Source of the DNA: an uncultured Bacteroidota bacterium
GTDB lineage: Bacteria; Bacteroidota; Rhodothermia; Rhodothermales; Salinibacteraceae
NCBI GenBank assembly: GCA_913056185.1
Contig: CAJXLV010000001.1
Location: 87,217-151,216 of the forward strand
Direction: 5' to 3'
Length of the DNA stretch: 64,000 nt
This document shows positions 10,169-21,244 of the stretch, in pieces. The translations under genes were made by a program, and so were the position numbers. Each line of letters begins with the position of its first letter. Position 1 is the first letter of the stretch. The notes under the pieces were generated by a model. It worked only from the letters and a program-made list of their open reading frames with translations, was not told the DNA's origin and did no database searches.

Positions 10169-11368
10169 ATGACCGACTCGCACCACGTTCTCATCGTTGG
10201 CGGCGGCACCGCCGGCCTTACCGTTGCCTCGCAGCTGCTGGAGCGCGACGATCCCCCGGAGGTGGCCATCCTCGACCCCGCCGACACGCACTATTACCAA
10301 CCCCTTTGGACGCTCATCGGCGCCGGGGTCTTTCCAAAAGAAGAATCGGCCCGGCCCATGGGCGAGGTGATACCGCGCGGGGCCACCTGGATCCAAGACC
10401 GCGCCGTGGAGCTGGACCCCGATAACAACGCCGTTGCCACCGCGGCCGGCGACACCTACGGCTACGACTACCTCGTGATGGCGGCCGGGATTCAAATCAA
10501 CTGGGACGGCATTCCGGGCCTCGCCGAGTCGGTGGGACGGCCCGAGACGGGAGTGGTCAGCAACTACAGCTACGACACCTGCGAGACCACCTGGGACGCC
10601 CTCCAGCAGTTTCCCAAAGGCGGCACCGCCCTCTTCACCGAGCCCACCACGGGCGTTAAGTGCGGCGGCGCGCCCCAGAAAATCATGTATCTGGCCGACG
10701 AGGCCTTCCGCCGACAGGGCGTGCGCGACGGCAGCCGCATCGCCTTCATGAAGGCCAAGGGCGCCTTGTTCTCGTCGAAGCCCTACGAGGAAACGCTCTA
10801 CGACGTGGTGGAGCGTAAAGGCATCGAGGTCAACCTGAACACGGAGCTGACGGAGATTCGGCCGGACGCAAAGGAGGCGGTGTTCAAGAACCTGGATACG
10901 GAGGAGAGCAGGACCGTTCAGTACGACCTGCTCCACGCCGTGCCGCCGATGAGCGCGCCCGACTTCATTGCGCAGAGCCCCCTCGCAAACGAGGAGGGCT
11001 GGGTGGAGGTCGACGCCGGCACGCTGCAGCACACCCGCTACGACAACGTCTTCGGGATCGGCGACAACTCCAGCCTCCCCACCTCCAAGACGGGCGCGGC
11101 CATCCGCAAGCAGGCGCCGGTGCTGGTGGACCACCTAACGGCGACGATGCACCACACTACGCCGATCAACGGCACGTACAACGGCTACACCTCCTGCCCC
11201 CTCGTCACGGGCTACGGCAAGTTGGTGCTCGCGGAGTTTGACTACGACAAGGAGCCGCAGGAAAGCTTCCCGTTCGACCAGACGCAGGAGCGCTACAGCA
11301 TGTACGCGCTGAAGGCGTACGGCCTGCCGCGCATGTACTGGAACGGCATGTTGAAAGGGCGCATGTAG
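10169..11368 (+). CDS. sqr: Sulfide:quinone oxidoreductase (type II-like)
   Basis: 399 residues. The N-terminal FAD-binding GGGTAGLTVASQLL motif (from residue 11) is followed by the dehalogenation-like flavoprotein core. Redox-active cysteines are seen at C165 in TTGVKCGGAPQK and C343 in GYTSCPLVTGYG; an extra C138 lies in SYDTCETT. The VKCGGAPQKIMYLADE and CPLVTGYGKLVLAEFDY blocks resemble the type II group that includes mitochondrial SQR. The enzyme oxidises sulfide, places electrons in the quinone pool and hands the sulfane sulfur to an acceptor; it is a peripheral membrane protein. It follows a DUF1641 gene and, with the persulfide dioxygenase at the left edge, completes a sulfide oxidation route. 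Confidence 0.88.
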   Translation: MTDSHHVLIVGGGTAGLTVASQLLERDDPPEVAILDPADTHYYQPLWTLIGAGVFPKEESARPMGEVIPRGATWIQDRAVELDPDNNAVATAAGDTYGYDYLVMAAGIQINWDGIPGLAESVGRPETGVVSNYSYDTCETTWDALQQFPKGGTALFTEPTTGVKCGGAPQKIMYLADEAFRRQGVRDGSRIAFMKAKGALFSSKPYEETLYDVVERKGIEVNLNTELTEIRPDAKEAVFKNLDTEESRTVQYDLLHAVPPMSAPDFIAQSPLANEEGWVEVDAGTLQHTRYDNVFGIGDNSSLPTSKTGAAIRKQAPVLVDHLTATMHHTTPINGTYNGYTSCPLVTGYGKLVLAEFDYDKEPQESFPFDQTQERYSMYALKAYGLPRMYWNGMLKGRM

Positions 11369-11395
11369 TCCCCCGTGCCGAGCGCCCGGGGCCGG

Positions 11396-12205
11396 TTACG
11401 CGCCCCGGGCCTCCGGGTCTTCGGCAAACACCGGTTCAAACTCGCGCAGCGGCATGCCGTGCTCGGCCGCACTGCGCCGTTCCGGGTCGCGGGCCAGTTC
11501 CAGTTCATAGGCCACGCGGTCGCTCCGGTAGTAGCGCCGCTGGAAGTAGACGCGCTTGTCTCCTTCCGTCAGCGACAGGCGCTCAATCAGGAGCAGCGCT
11601 TCTCCCTCCGCCACCCCGAGCGCCTCTGCCACCGCCGCATCGGCGTTGGCCGCTGTAATTCGGTACTGCCCCCGCAGTACCGGAATGTCGTACTCCGTCT
11701 CCAGAATGTGGTAGATTGTTTCCCGCTCCAGGTCGTGCCCCTCCAGGAGTTGGGCATAGAACATGGGCAGCCAGGTGCGGTCGTACGCCACCGGGCGCCC
11801 GTCGCCGAGGCGGAGGCGGTCGAGCCGCATCACCTTCTGATCATCCGTCTGCAGCTGCACAGCCACGAGAGACGGGGGCGTTTCGGGGGCCCGGTGCCGC
11901 ACCTCCGACGACGCAGTCAGGCCGGCCTGTGCCATGTCCTGTGCAAAATCCGTCAGGCGCACCAGCCCCTGCGCCGCCCGACGCTCCTTTACGAACGACC
12001 CCAGGCCCTGCCGGCGGTAGATGTAGTCCTCGTTCTCCAGGGTTTGCAGGGCCCGGCGCACCGTCACGCGGCTTACGTCAAAGCGCGCGCCGAGCTGCTT
12101 TTCGGAGGGCAGCTTCTCGTCAACCTCGTACCCCCCCTCCTCAATTTTCTCGCGCAGCCAGTCACTGATCTGTTCGTGGCGGGGACGTCCCGATTCCAGC
12201 TCCAT
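11396..12205 (-). CDS. GntR-family transcriptional regulator, HutC/UTRA subfamily
   Basis: 269 residues from ATG 12205. A winged-helix domain occupies about residues 1-75 with the GntR signature KLPSEKQLGARFDVSRVTVR. It is followed by a UTRA effector domain (about 95-245, including RLGDGRPVAYDRTWLP), typical of HutC-type regulators that sense small metabolites. A longer frame extends to 12370, but only the ATG at 12205 begins the domain correctly. The gene ends 28 bp from the end of sqr (convergent) and is divergent from an SQR-like flavoprotein gene. Control of that flavoprotein, and autoregulation from the shared 289-bp region, is likely. The effector is unknown. Confidence 0.88.
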   Translation of the reverse strand: MELESGRPRHEQISDWLREKIEEGGYEVDEKLPSEKQLGARFDVSRVTVRRALQTLENEDYIYRRQGLGSFVKERRAAQGLVRLTDFAQDMAQAGLTASSEVRHRAPETPPSLVAVQLQTDDQKVMRLDRLRLGDGRPVAYDRTWLPMFYAQLLEGHDLERETIYHILETEYDIPVLRGQYRITAANADAAVAEALGVAEGEALLLIERLSLTEGDKRVYFQRRYYRSDRVAYELELARDPERRSAAEHGMPLREFEPVFAEDPEARGA

Positions 12206-12258
12206 GACGTCTCGTCGTTGGTGGGAAGACAAATGCCCCGCAGTGCTACGGGGCCTTG

Positions 12259-12325
12259 TGTAGTTATAACAGGTAAAGACAGGATTTGAGTTCCACGTTC
12301 CTGTTGTTCTGGCCTCATCAGAACA
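12259..12325. promoter_or_regulatory. Candidate GntR operator and second dyad in a divergent promoter region
   Basis: The imperfect palindrome TGTAGTTATAACA (12259-12271) fits the loose TGT-N7-ACA pattern of GntR/HutC sites and lies 54 bp before the regulator's start codon. A second dyad, TGTTCT-N9-AGAACA (perfect 6-bp arms), spans 12305-12325, nearer the flavoprotein gene. A hairpin GCCCCG...CGGGGC also lies near 12234-12253. Which of these is the operator cannot be decided by eye. Confidence 0.35.
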
Positions 12326-12494
12326 TTTGCCCCCCGAACCTGACTGGTTTTTTCTGCCTGGTGGAAGCACTCATTACTGACCAGGCCGTCATTCGTTTGC
12401 CGTATCCTGAAATTCCTTGGGCGCCCCCTCGTGTCGGAGCGCAAGGCCGCCCTCGGATTCGTTGCGTCCTGGCATGCCCCTCTCGCTCGCTGCC

Positions 12495-13769
12495 ATGCCC
12501 ACGTCTCCGCACATTCTCGTTCTCGGCTGTAACTTTGCCGGCCTCACGACGGCCCGCTACATTCGCGCGTTCGCGGGCGACGAGGTCGACATTACCTGCG
12601 TCGACCGGACTCCGTACCTCACGTTTGTCCCCAACATCCCCCTGGAGGTGTGGCACAACAACAATCCCGCCGAAGAGCTGCACCTGCCGTTCGTGAAGTT
12701 CCTGGACCGGGACGACATTCGGTTCATCCACGCAGAGGTGCAGGGGATTGACGTAGACGGGCGGTCGGTGGAGTACACGCCGGTCGAGCGCTCCGGCTCG
12801 GCCGCCGAGTCGGTAGGGTACGATTTCCTCGTAATTGCGCTGGGCAACAACCTGGCGTTCGAAGAGATCGAGGGCTTTGCCGAGCACGGCCACACCCTCA
12901 CCGACACCTACTACGGCGAAAAGCTCCGACGCTACCTGCACGAGGGCGGGTACAAAGGCGGGCCCATCGCTGTCGGCTCCGACCGGTTCGTGCAGGGACA
13001 CCACCCCGACCTGCCGCTTCTTCCGGAAGCTAAGGCGGCGTGCGAGGGGCCGCCCGTCGAGATTGCGTTCTCGATGGCCCACTGGCTGGAGAAGCACGAG
13101 ATGGGGGACGCACGCTCGATTACGCTCTTTACGCCGGCCGAGGTGATCGCCGAGGACGCCGGGGAGAAGATCCTCGACGAGCTGCTGCCGATGGTGGAAG
13201 ACCTGGGATTCGGCTATCGCGCCGACACGGAAGGCATCGAGCGTCTCTACGAGGACGGCATTGAGTTCGAGGACGGAAGCAGCGTGGAGGCGGAGCTGAA
13301 AATCATCTTCCCCAACTGGACGGCCCACGACGTGGTGAAGGACCTTCCCATCACGGACGACCAGGGCTTCGTCGTGACCGGCCTCCAGATGCGCAATCCG
13401 GACTACCCGGAGGTCTTTGCCGTCGGCGACGCGGCGTCCGTCACTGTGCCCAAGCTCGGCTCGCTGGGCCACAAAGAGGCGGAGATCTGCGCCCAGATGC
13501 TGGGGCGGGCGGCCGGGGCACACGAGCCCGACGAGCCGATCCCGTCGCTGGAGCCGGAGGTCATCTGCATGGGCGACATGGGCGGGCGCAAGGGGTTCTA
13601 CATGCACACGAACGAGTGGTGGGGCGGCGACACGAGCATCCTCAAGATTGGCTATACGCCGCACGCGCTCAAGATGGGATTTAAGACGATCTACTACACC
13701 ACCGGCGGCAAGGTGCCCACGTGGGGCCTGCCGCTCTCGGAGTTCGTGGGGGACCACGCACTGGTGTGA
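12495..13769 (+). CDS. SQR/FCSD-like FAD-dependent oxidoreductase
   Basis: 424 residues from ATG 12495; an alternative ATG at 12474 adds seven residues. The start chosen places the dinucleotide motif HILVLGCNFAGLTTARYI at the N-terminus. A second flavin contact, EVFAVGDAASVTVPK, lies in the C-terminal third. Cysteines C183 (AKAACEGPP) and C358 (EVICMGDMGG) are spaced like the redox disulfide of sulfide:quinone or flavocytochrome c sulfide dehydrogenases. The C-terminal segment after 380 is rich in aromatic residues, as for a membrane-attached amphipathic end. It could be a second SQR of another type or an NDH-2-like enzyme; the sulfide context favours SQR. Divergent from the GntR regulator. 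Confidence 0.72.
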   Translation: MPTSPHILVLGCNFAGLTTARYIRAFAGDEVDITCVDRTPYLTFVPNIPLEVWHNNNPAEELHLPFVKFLDRDDIRFIHAEVQGIDVDGRSVEYTPVERSGSAAESVGYDFLVIALGNNLAFEEIEGFAEHGHTLTDTYYGEKLRRYLHEGGYKGGPIAVGSDRFVQGHHPDLPLLPEAKAACEGPPVEIAFSMAHWLEKHEMGDARSITLFTPAEVIAEDAGEKILDELLPMVEDLGFGYRADTEGIERLYEDGIEFEDGSSVEAELKIIFPNWTAHDVVKDLPITDDQGFVVTGLQMRNPDYPEVFAVGDAASVTVPKLGSLGHKEAEICAQMLGRAAGAHEPDEPIPSLEPEVICMGDMGGRKGFYMHTNEWWGGDTSILKIGYTPHALKMGFKTIYYTTGGKVPTWGLPLSEFVGDHALV

Positions 13770-13867
13770 CCCAACGCCCGCCACTTCCTACATCAAATAC
13801 AGTGTAGGGACGCCTCGCCATGCGCCCCTGCACGATCATCATTTCTCACGGACCAATAAACGTTTCC

Positions 13868-14634
13868 ATGGGACGCGTAGACGGAAAAACTGCGATTGTA
13901 ACGGGTGGTGCCCTGGGCATCGGCAAAGCCACCGCCGAACGGCTGGCCGGGGAAGGAGCGCAGGTGGCTGTGACGGACCTGAAGGACGACGAAGGCGCGT
14001 CGGTCGTGACGGACATCGAGGCCGTGGGGGGCACCGCCCGCTACTGGCACATGGACGTGAGCGACGAGGACGAAGTGAAGCGCGTCTTCGACGAGGTGGC
14101 GGACGCATTCGGGGGCATCGACGTGCTCGTGAACAACGCCGGCATCTCCGGCCCCGACAAGCCGACCCACGAGCTCACGGAGGCGGAGTGGGACGAAGTG
14201 ATGGCGGTAAATGAGAAGGGCGTGTTCTTCTGCACGAAGCACGCCATTCCCTACATGCAGGAGGCCGGCGGGGGGAGCATCATCACCCTCTCCTCCATCT
14301 ATGGACTCATCAGCGCGCCCGACATTCCGCCCTACCACGCCTCGAAGGGCGCCGTGCGTCTGATGACGAAGACGGACGCGCTGGAGTACGCAGAGGACGA
14401 CATTCGTGTCAACTCGGTGCACCCCGGCTTCATCTGGACGCCCCTTGTGGAGGAGTACCTGAGCGGGAAGGGCGACGTGGAGAAGGGCCGCGAGCAATTG
14501 GACGAACTGCCCCCCTCGGCCACGTCGGCGAACCAAGAGACATCGCCGACGGCATCCTCTACCTGGCGTCCGACGAGTCGAAGTTCGTGACCGGCTCGGA
14601 GCTCGTCATCGACGGCGGATACACCGCACGGTAG
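13868..14634 (+). pseudogene. Short-chain dehydrogenase/reductase with a frameshift near its C-terminus
   Basis: The protein begins at ATG 13868 with the Rossmann motif VTGGALGIGKA and has NNAG, the catalytic Ser in SSIYG and YHASK, so it is a classical SDR. After about residue 216 the frame becomes nonsense (ending at 14590), while the normal SDR ending, LGHVGEPRDIADGILYLASD to VIDGGYTAR, continues in another frame and ends at 14634. The break is at a run of six C (14510-14515). Seven C would restore a 255-residue protein with the usual length and C-terminus. It may be a sequencing error, a recent mutation or a slippage site. Substrate is unknown. Confidence 0.8.
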
Positions 14635-14703
14635 ACGCCCCCGGCGTTCCGAATCGCTCGTCTTTGCTTGCTGCCTCTCCCCTGCTTCAGGGTCTGTCCC
14701 CTC

Positions 14704-14841
14704 GTGACGCGTGAGGAGTGAAACGTAAAGAGTGAGGCGTGTAGAAGAACGCACGAGGGAGTAGAGGGGCAGGGGCGATTCCCCTTCCTGTCGCGTCGCC
14801 ATGCCTCACGTTTCACGCATCACGCCATCACGCATCACACC
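14704..14841. repeat. Heptad inverted-repeat element 1, upstream of PEP synthase
   Basis: The left arm (14704-14742) is a run of degenerate 7-bp units such as GTGACGC and GTGAGGA. The right arm (14801-14841) carries complementary units such as ACGTTTC and ACGCATC. The spacer is about 58 bp. The arms can pair imperfectly into a long hairpin that ends about 40 bp before the start codon of ppsA. One right-arm unit has an extra base (ACGCCATC), breaking phase once. It resembles elements 2, 3 and 5 in this window. Confidence 0.85.
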
Positions 14842-14881
14842 TTCCTCCCACCCCCACGATCCTCAACACAAGCCTGCAGTG

Positions 14882-17294
14882 ATGATGAGTGACACAGCCG
14901 TTGCCAAAAAGCAAACGTACGTCCGCCGGTTCGACACGCTCAGCAACGAGGACGTGCCCCTCGTGGGCGGCAAGAATGCCTCCCTCGGCGAGATGATCGG
15001 CGCGTTGAAGGACGAAGGCATCCGTGTGCCCGATGGGTTTGCCACCACCGCCGACGCCTACTGGCACTACCTGACGGTCAACGACCTGAAGGACGAGATC
15101 TGGGCCCATCTGGAGGCGCTGTCGGACGGCGAGCAGTCGCTTGGCGACACCGGCGCCGCCATCCGCGAGCTGATTCGTCACGGCACCATGCCCTCCGACA
15201 TGGAAACGGCCATTCGGGATGCCTACCACGCGCTCAGTGCAGCGGACGATGCCGACGCCACTGATGTTGCGGCGCGCAGCAGCGCCACTGCCGAGGACCT
15301 CCCCGAAGCCAGCTTCGCCGGGCAGCAGGAGAGCTTTTTGAACGTGCGCGGCGACGAGGCGGTGCTGGAGGCCTGCAAGAAGTGCTTTGCGTCCCTCTTC
15401 ACGAACCGCGCGATCACGTACCGAGAAGAAAAGGGATTTGACCACATGCAGGTGGCCCTGTCGGTCGGCATCCAGAAGATGGTGCGGGCGGACAAAGCGG
15501 GCGTGATGTTTACCATCGACACCGAGAGCGGCTTTCCCGACAACGCCATTATCAATGCCGGGTGGGGGCTCGGGGAAACGGTGGTGAAGGGCACCATCAA
15601 CCCGGACCAGTACACGGTCTACAAGCCGTTCCTGGACGACGACTCGCTCACGCCCATCGTGGGCAAGATGAAGGGCGACAAGGCCCAGAAAATCGTGTAC
15701 GCCGACGGGGACGGCGAGCCCACGAAGACGGTCGAGACGACTGAAGAAGAACGCAAATCCTTCGTCTTGTCCGACGACGAGATTCTCACGCTGGCGCGAT
15801 GGGGGGCGCGGATTGAGGAGCACTACGACCGCCCCATGGACATCGAGTGGGCGCGCGACGGGGAAACCGAAGAGCTGTTCATCTTGCAGGCCCGCCCCGA
15901 GACGGTGCAGTCGCGGCGGGCGGCGAGCGCGCTGCGCACGTACCGGCTTCAGGAAACGGGTGAGCGGCTGGTGACCGGCCTCAGCATTGGGCAGTCGATT
16001 GCGGAAGGCGAGGTGCAGCTCATCCATAGCGCCGATGAGATCGATGAATTTGAGGAGGGCGGCATCCTGGTGACGGAAATGACGGATCCGGACTGGGGGC
16101 CCATCCTGAAAAAGGCCGCGGGCATTGTCACCAATCACGGCGGCCGCACCTCCCACGCCGCCATCGTGAGCCGGGAGCTCGGCATCCCGGCGGTCATCGG
16201 CACCGGAAACGCGACCGAGACGCTTACCGACGGGCAGGAGGTCACGCTGTCGTGCGTAGAGGGCACCGACGGGTACGTCTACGAGGGGCTGCTGGACTAC
16301 GAGACGGACGACCTGGACCTCGAGGCCCTACCGGACACGGACACGAACATCATGCTCAACGTAGCGAGCCCCGCCGCGGCCCTCACCTGGTGGCGGCTGC
16401 CGGTGGAGGGCATCGGCCTGGCCCGCATGGAGTACCTCGTCAACAACGTGATCCAGGTGCACCCGATGGCCCTGGTTGCCTTTGACCAGGTCGCGGACGA
16501 GTCCGCGCGGGACCGCATCGAGGCATTGACGCGAGGCTACGACGAGAAGGGCGAGTACTTTGTGGACCAGCTCTCGCAGGGCATCGGCGCCATTGCCGCG
16601 GCCCAACACCCGCACCCCGTGATTGTGCGCCTCAGCGACTTTAAGACGAACGAGTACGCCGACCTCGTGGGCGGGCAGGCCTTCGAGCCGCACGAGGAGA
16701 ACCCGATGCTGGGCTGGCGGGGCGCCTCGCGCTACTACAGCGACGCCTACCGCAAGGGGTTCGCCCTGGAGTGCCGCGCCCTCAAGCGGGTGCGCGAGAC
16801 AATGGGCTTCACGAACGTCGTCCTCATGATTCCCTTCTGCCGCACGCCGCAGGAGGCGGATCGGGTGCTGGAGGTGATGGCCGAAAACGGCCTGAAGCGC
16901 GGCGAGAACGGGCTTGAGGTGTACGTCATGGCCGAGATCCCGTCGAATGTGCTTCAGGCCGACGAATTCGCCGAGCGGTTCGACGGCTTCTCCATCGGCA
17001 CCAACGACCTGACGCAGCTCGTCCTGGGCGTGGGACGCGACGCCGAGCGGCTCGCGCATCTGTTCGACGAGCGCACTCCCTCCGTCAAGCGGATGGTGAA
17101 GGCGCTTATCGATCAAGCCCACGCTGATGGCCGCCCGGTGGGCATCTGTGGGCAGGCCCCCAGCGACCACCCCGACTTCGCCGAGTTTCTGGTGGAGGCG
17201 GGCATCGACTCGATCTCGGTGATTCCGGACAGTGTGGCCGATGTGATTCAGCACGTGGCCGAAGCCGAGACGCGGAAGCGCGAATCGACGAATT

Positions 17295-17296
<2 letters not shown>
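14882..17296 (+). CDS. ppsA: Phosphoenolpyruvate synthase
   Basis: 804 residues from ATG 14882; the frame remains open to 14801 but that part is inside the heptad repeat. N-terminal nucleotide-binding domain: VPLVGGKNASLGEMI and SSATAEDLPEASFAGQQ. Central swivel domain: GGRTSHAAIVSRELGIPAV with the phosphorylated His at about residue 425. C-terminal TIM-barrel PEP-binding domain: GTNDLTQLVLGVGRD and GICGQAPSDHP with the catalytic Cys. The enzyme makes PEP from pyruvate, ATP and water, yielding AMP and phosphate, and feeds gluconeogenesis. The GGKNASLGEM start and lack of a PPDK-type N-terminal insertion favour PEP synthase over pyruvate phosphate dikinase. Flanked on both sides by heptad repeat elements. 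Confidence 0.95.
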
Positions 17297-19221
<1,925 letters not shown>

Positions 19222-19270
19222 AGCGCATGGGACGCGCGGGGACGCGGAGATGGAGGAAAAAGCGAGGCGG

Positions 19271-19366
19271 GATGCGTGAGGAATGATGCGTGAGGAGTGA
19301 AGCGTGAGGAGTGAGGATCACGGCTGAAGTCACGAATCACGGGTCACGCATCACTCTCCACACGTC
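19271..19366. repeat. Heptad inverted-repeat element 3, between atpC and atpQ
   Basis: This is the most regular element. Seven units in unbroken 7-bp phase form the left arm (19271-19319), with GATGCGT alternating with GAGGAGT-like units. Four or five complementary units form the right arm (19329-19366), for example GAATCAC and GCATCAC. The loop is short, around CGGCTGAA. It lies inside the operon, 48 bp before atpQ, so it would be transcribed and could fold in the mRNA. Confidence 0.88.
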
Positions 19367-19413
19367 AACATGAGAATTAGAGGCAGGCCCCCCTCAAGTG
19401 AGGCATTGGACCC

Positions 19414-19710
19414 ATGGAGGAGAGCGACCCCGAACAGCGCGAGCAATTCGCCGAGAAGATTCGGTCGAAGGAGACGCGGAAGCAGCGGGCGCGGGACGAG
19501 CCGGAACGGGGCATTTTGTTCGGGATGGGCATGTTCGGGCTGGTAGGCTGGTCGGTGGCCATTCCCACACTGTTGCTGCTGGCGCTGGGCATCTGGATCG
19601 ACGCTCGGGTCGACAGCCGGTATTCCTGGACGCTGATGCTCCTGGTCCTGGGCATTGGGCTGGGCTGCCTGAATGCGTGGTACTGGGTTCGCGAAGAAAG
19701 CCGCCGATAG
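19414..19710 (+). CDS. atpQ: N-ATPase small membrane subunit AtpQ
   Basis: 98 residues: a charged N-terminal 35 residues (EESDPEQREQFAEKIRSKE) and two membrane helices (about 38-60 and 70-90) ending WYWVREESRR. This is the AtpQ/AtpI-like two-helix protein specific to N-ATPase operons, thought to help c-ring assembly or cation access. Position after atpC matches the known order. It ends 5 bp before the antiporter gene. Confidence 0.82.
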   Translation: MEESDPEQREQFAEKIRSKETRKQRARDEPERGILFGMGMFGLVGWSVAIPTLLLLALGIWIDARVDSRYSWTLMLLVLGIGLGCLNAWYWVREESRR

Positions 19711-19715
19711 ACCTC

Positions 19716-20936
19716 ATGGAAAGCGCCCACACGATCCACATTTTGGTGCTCGGGGTCATGATCGTGCTGGTGCTCTTGTTGCGCCCCGCCCTCGACCACA
19801 TCGGCGTGCCGCCGCTGGTGGGATACTTCGTGCTCGGGTTTGCTCTGCGCCTTGCCGATGCCCAGTGGTCGCTCCTGGATGCGACGGGCCACGAGATCTT
19901 CGCATTTTTGGGCTCGGTCGGCATCGTGGTGCTGCTGTTTCGCGTGGGGCTGGAGAGCGACCTGCCGGGGCTCGTGGAGCGACTGCCTCCGGCCAGCCTG
20001 GTGTGGGGGAGCAATGTGGCGATCTCGGGCGGGGTGGGCTACGGGGCCGCCGCATATGGACTGGGATGGCCCCTCGTGCCCAGTCTCTTCGTCGGCGTGG
20101 CGCTCACGGCTACAAGTGTGGGAGTCGCGGTGGCTCTGTGGGACGAGGCCAATCTGCTCAAGACGGACGACGGCGAACTCATGCTGGACGTGGCGGAGCT
20201 GGACGATGTCTCGGGCGTCGTGCTGATGGGCGTTTTGTTCACCCTCGCTCCCGTCTTCCATGCGAATCCGGCAGCTTCGCTCATTCCCCTTGCGGCTCAG
20301 ACATTGGGCGGCTTTGCGCTCAAGTTTGCGGCGTTTACGGCTGGGTGCATCGCGGTTTCGTTGTACGTGGAGGAGCCCCTTACGGCGTTCTTCGAGCAGA
20401 TCCAGCGTTGGCCCGGCACAATCATGGTGGTCCTCGGCACCGGGATGGTGGTGGCGGCTATTGCCAGCCTGCTCGGCTTCTCTCTCGCCATCGGGGCCTT
20501 CTTCGCCGGCCTCATCTTCAGCCGAGACCCAAAAGCGGTGAAGATGGAGACGTCGTTCAACGCGTTCTATCCCCTCTTTGCTGCGTTCTTTTTCATCGAC
20601 ATCGGCCGGCGGATAGACCCAACAGCACTGGAAAGCGCGCTGGGACCGGCTCTGGTCTTGCTGGCCGCGGCTGTGCTCGGCAAAGGACTGGGCGTTCTGT
20701 TGCCGGCCCTGGCCCTCACCCGCAGCTCGGGCGCACTGCTGCTGAGCCTCAGCCTTGTGCCCCGCGCCGAGATTATGCTCATCATCATGCAACGGGGCCT
20801 CGACCTGGGTCCATGGGCCGTTCCGCCCGAGCTGTTTGCCCAAATGGTGCTTGTCTCTGCCGGGACAATGCTGCTGGTACCGCCCCTCGTCCGTCCTCTT
20901 TTCTCGCATCTGCCCTCTCCCCCCAATCCGCTGTGA
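19716..20936 (+). CDS. CPA2-family Na+(K+)/H+ antiporter embedded in the N-ATPase operon
   Basis: 406 residues, about twelve membrane helices. Motifs of the CPA2 (Kef/NapA) family: VPPLVGYFVLGF near residue 31, ALTATSVGVAVALWDE near 129, and the ion-binding pair D163-D164 in DVAELDDVSG. The double-Asp type is associated with electrogenic Na+/H+ exchange, while Kef-type proteins have Gln-Asp. There is no C-terminal RCK/TrkA-N domain. It starts 5 bp after atpQ, and its TGA overlaps the GTG start of atpR, so it is translated as part of the operon. The textbook N-ATPase order has atpR directly after atpQ; the insertion is unusual. Ion specificity is inferred. Confidence 0.85.
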   Translation: MESAHTIHILVLGVMIVLVLLLRPALDHIGVPPLVGYFVLGFALRLADAQWSLLDATGHEIFAFLGSVGIVVLLFRVGLESDLPGLVERLPPASLVWGSNVAISGGVGYGAAAYGLGWPLVPSLFVGVALTATSVGVAVALWDEANLLKTDDGELMLDVAELDDVSGVVLMGVLFTLAPVFHANPAASLIPLAAQTLGGFALKFAAFTAGCIAVSLYVEEPLTAFFEQIQRWPGTIMVVLGTGMVVAAIASLLGFSLAIGAFFAGLIFSRDPKAVKMETSFNAFYPLFAAFFFIDIGRRIDPTALESALGPALVLLAAAVLGKGLGVLLPALALTRSSGALLLSLSLVPRAEIMLIIMQRGLDLGPWAVPPELFAQMVLVSAGTMLLVPPLVRPLFSHLPSPPNPL

Positions 20937-21244
20937 TCTCCTGGCCCGCTGCTCTTTTTGCCTTGTTGGTTGGCGCCATTCTGGGCCTCGGCTACTTTGG
21001 CGGCCTCTGGCTTACTGTGCACTGGGTGGCTCACCGGGGCGGCTCTGCCACACTCCTCCTGGGCAGCTTCGTGGCCCGCACAATCCTGGCCCTGGGCGGC
21101 TTTTTGCTTCTGCTGCGGTGGACGGCGCGCTGGGAGCTGCTCGCGCTCGCCCTGCTGGGGTTTGTTGCCCTGCGCACCCTGCTGCTGCGACGCTGGGGCC
21201 TGAAGCCCTCTTCTGGATCCGTTCCCTCTCGTCATGGAAATTAG
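20933..21244 (+). CDS. atpR: N-ATPase small membrane subunit AtpR
   Basis: 103 residues from a GTG start at 20933 that overlaps the antiporter stop as GTGA. Three membrane helices are visible (about 3-25, 36-58, 62-82), with a conserved-looking polar spot in GSFVARTILALGGF. AtpR is a three-helix protein unique to N-ATPases, thought to interact with the c ring. The stop is 11 bp inside atpB, showing tight coupling. The gene is easily missed because a longer unrelated frame covers it. Confidence 0.78.
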   Translation: MISWPAALFALLVGAILGLGYFGGLWLTVHWVAHRGGSATLLLGSFVARTILALGGFLLLLRWTARWELLALALLGFVALRTLLLRRWGLKPSSGSVPSRHGN

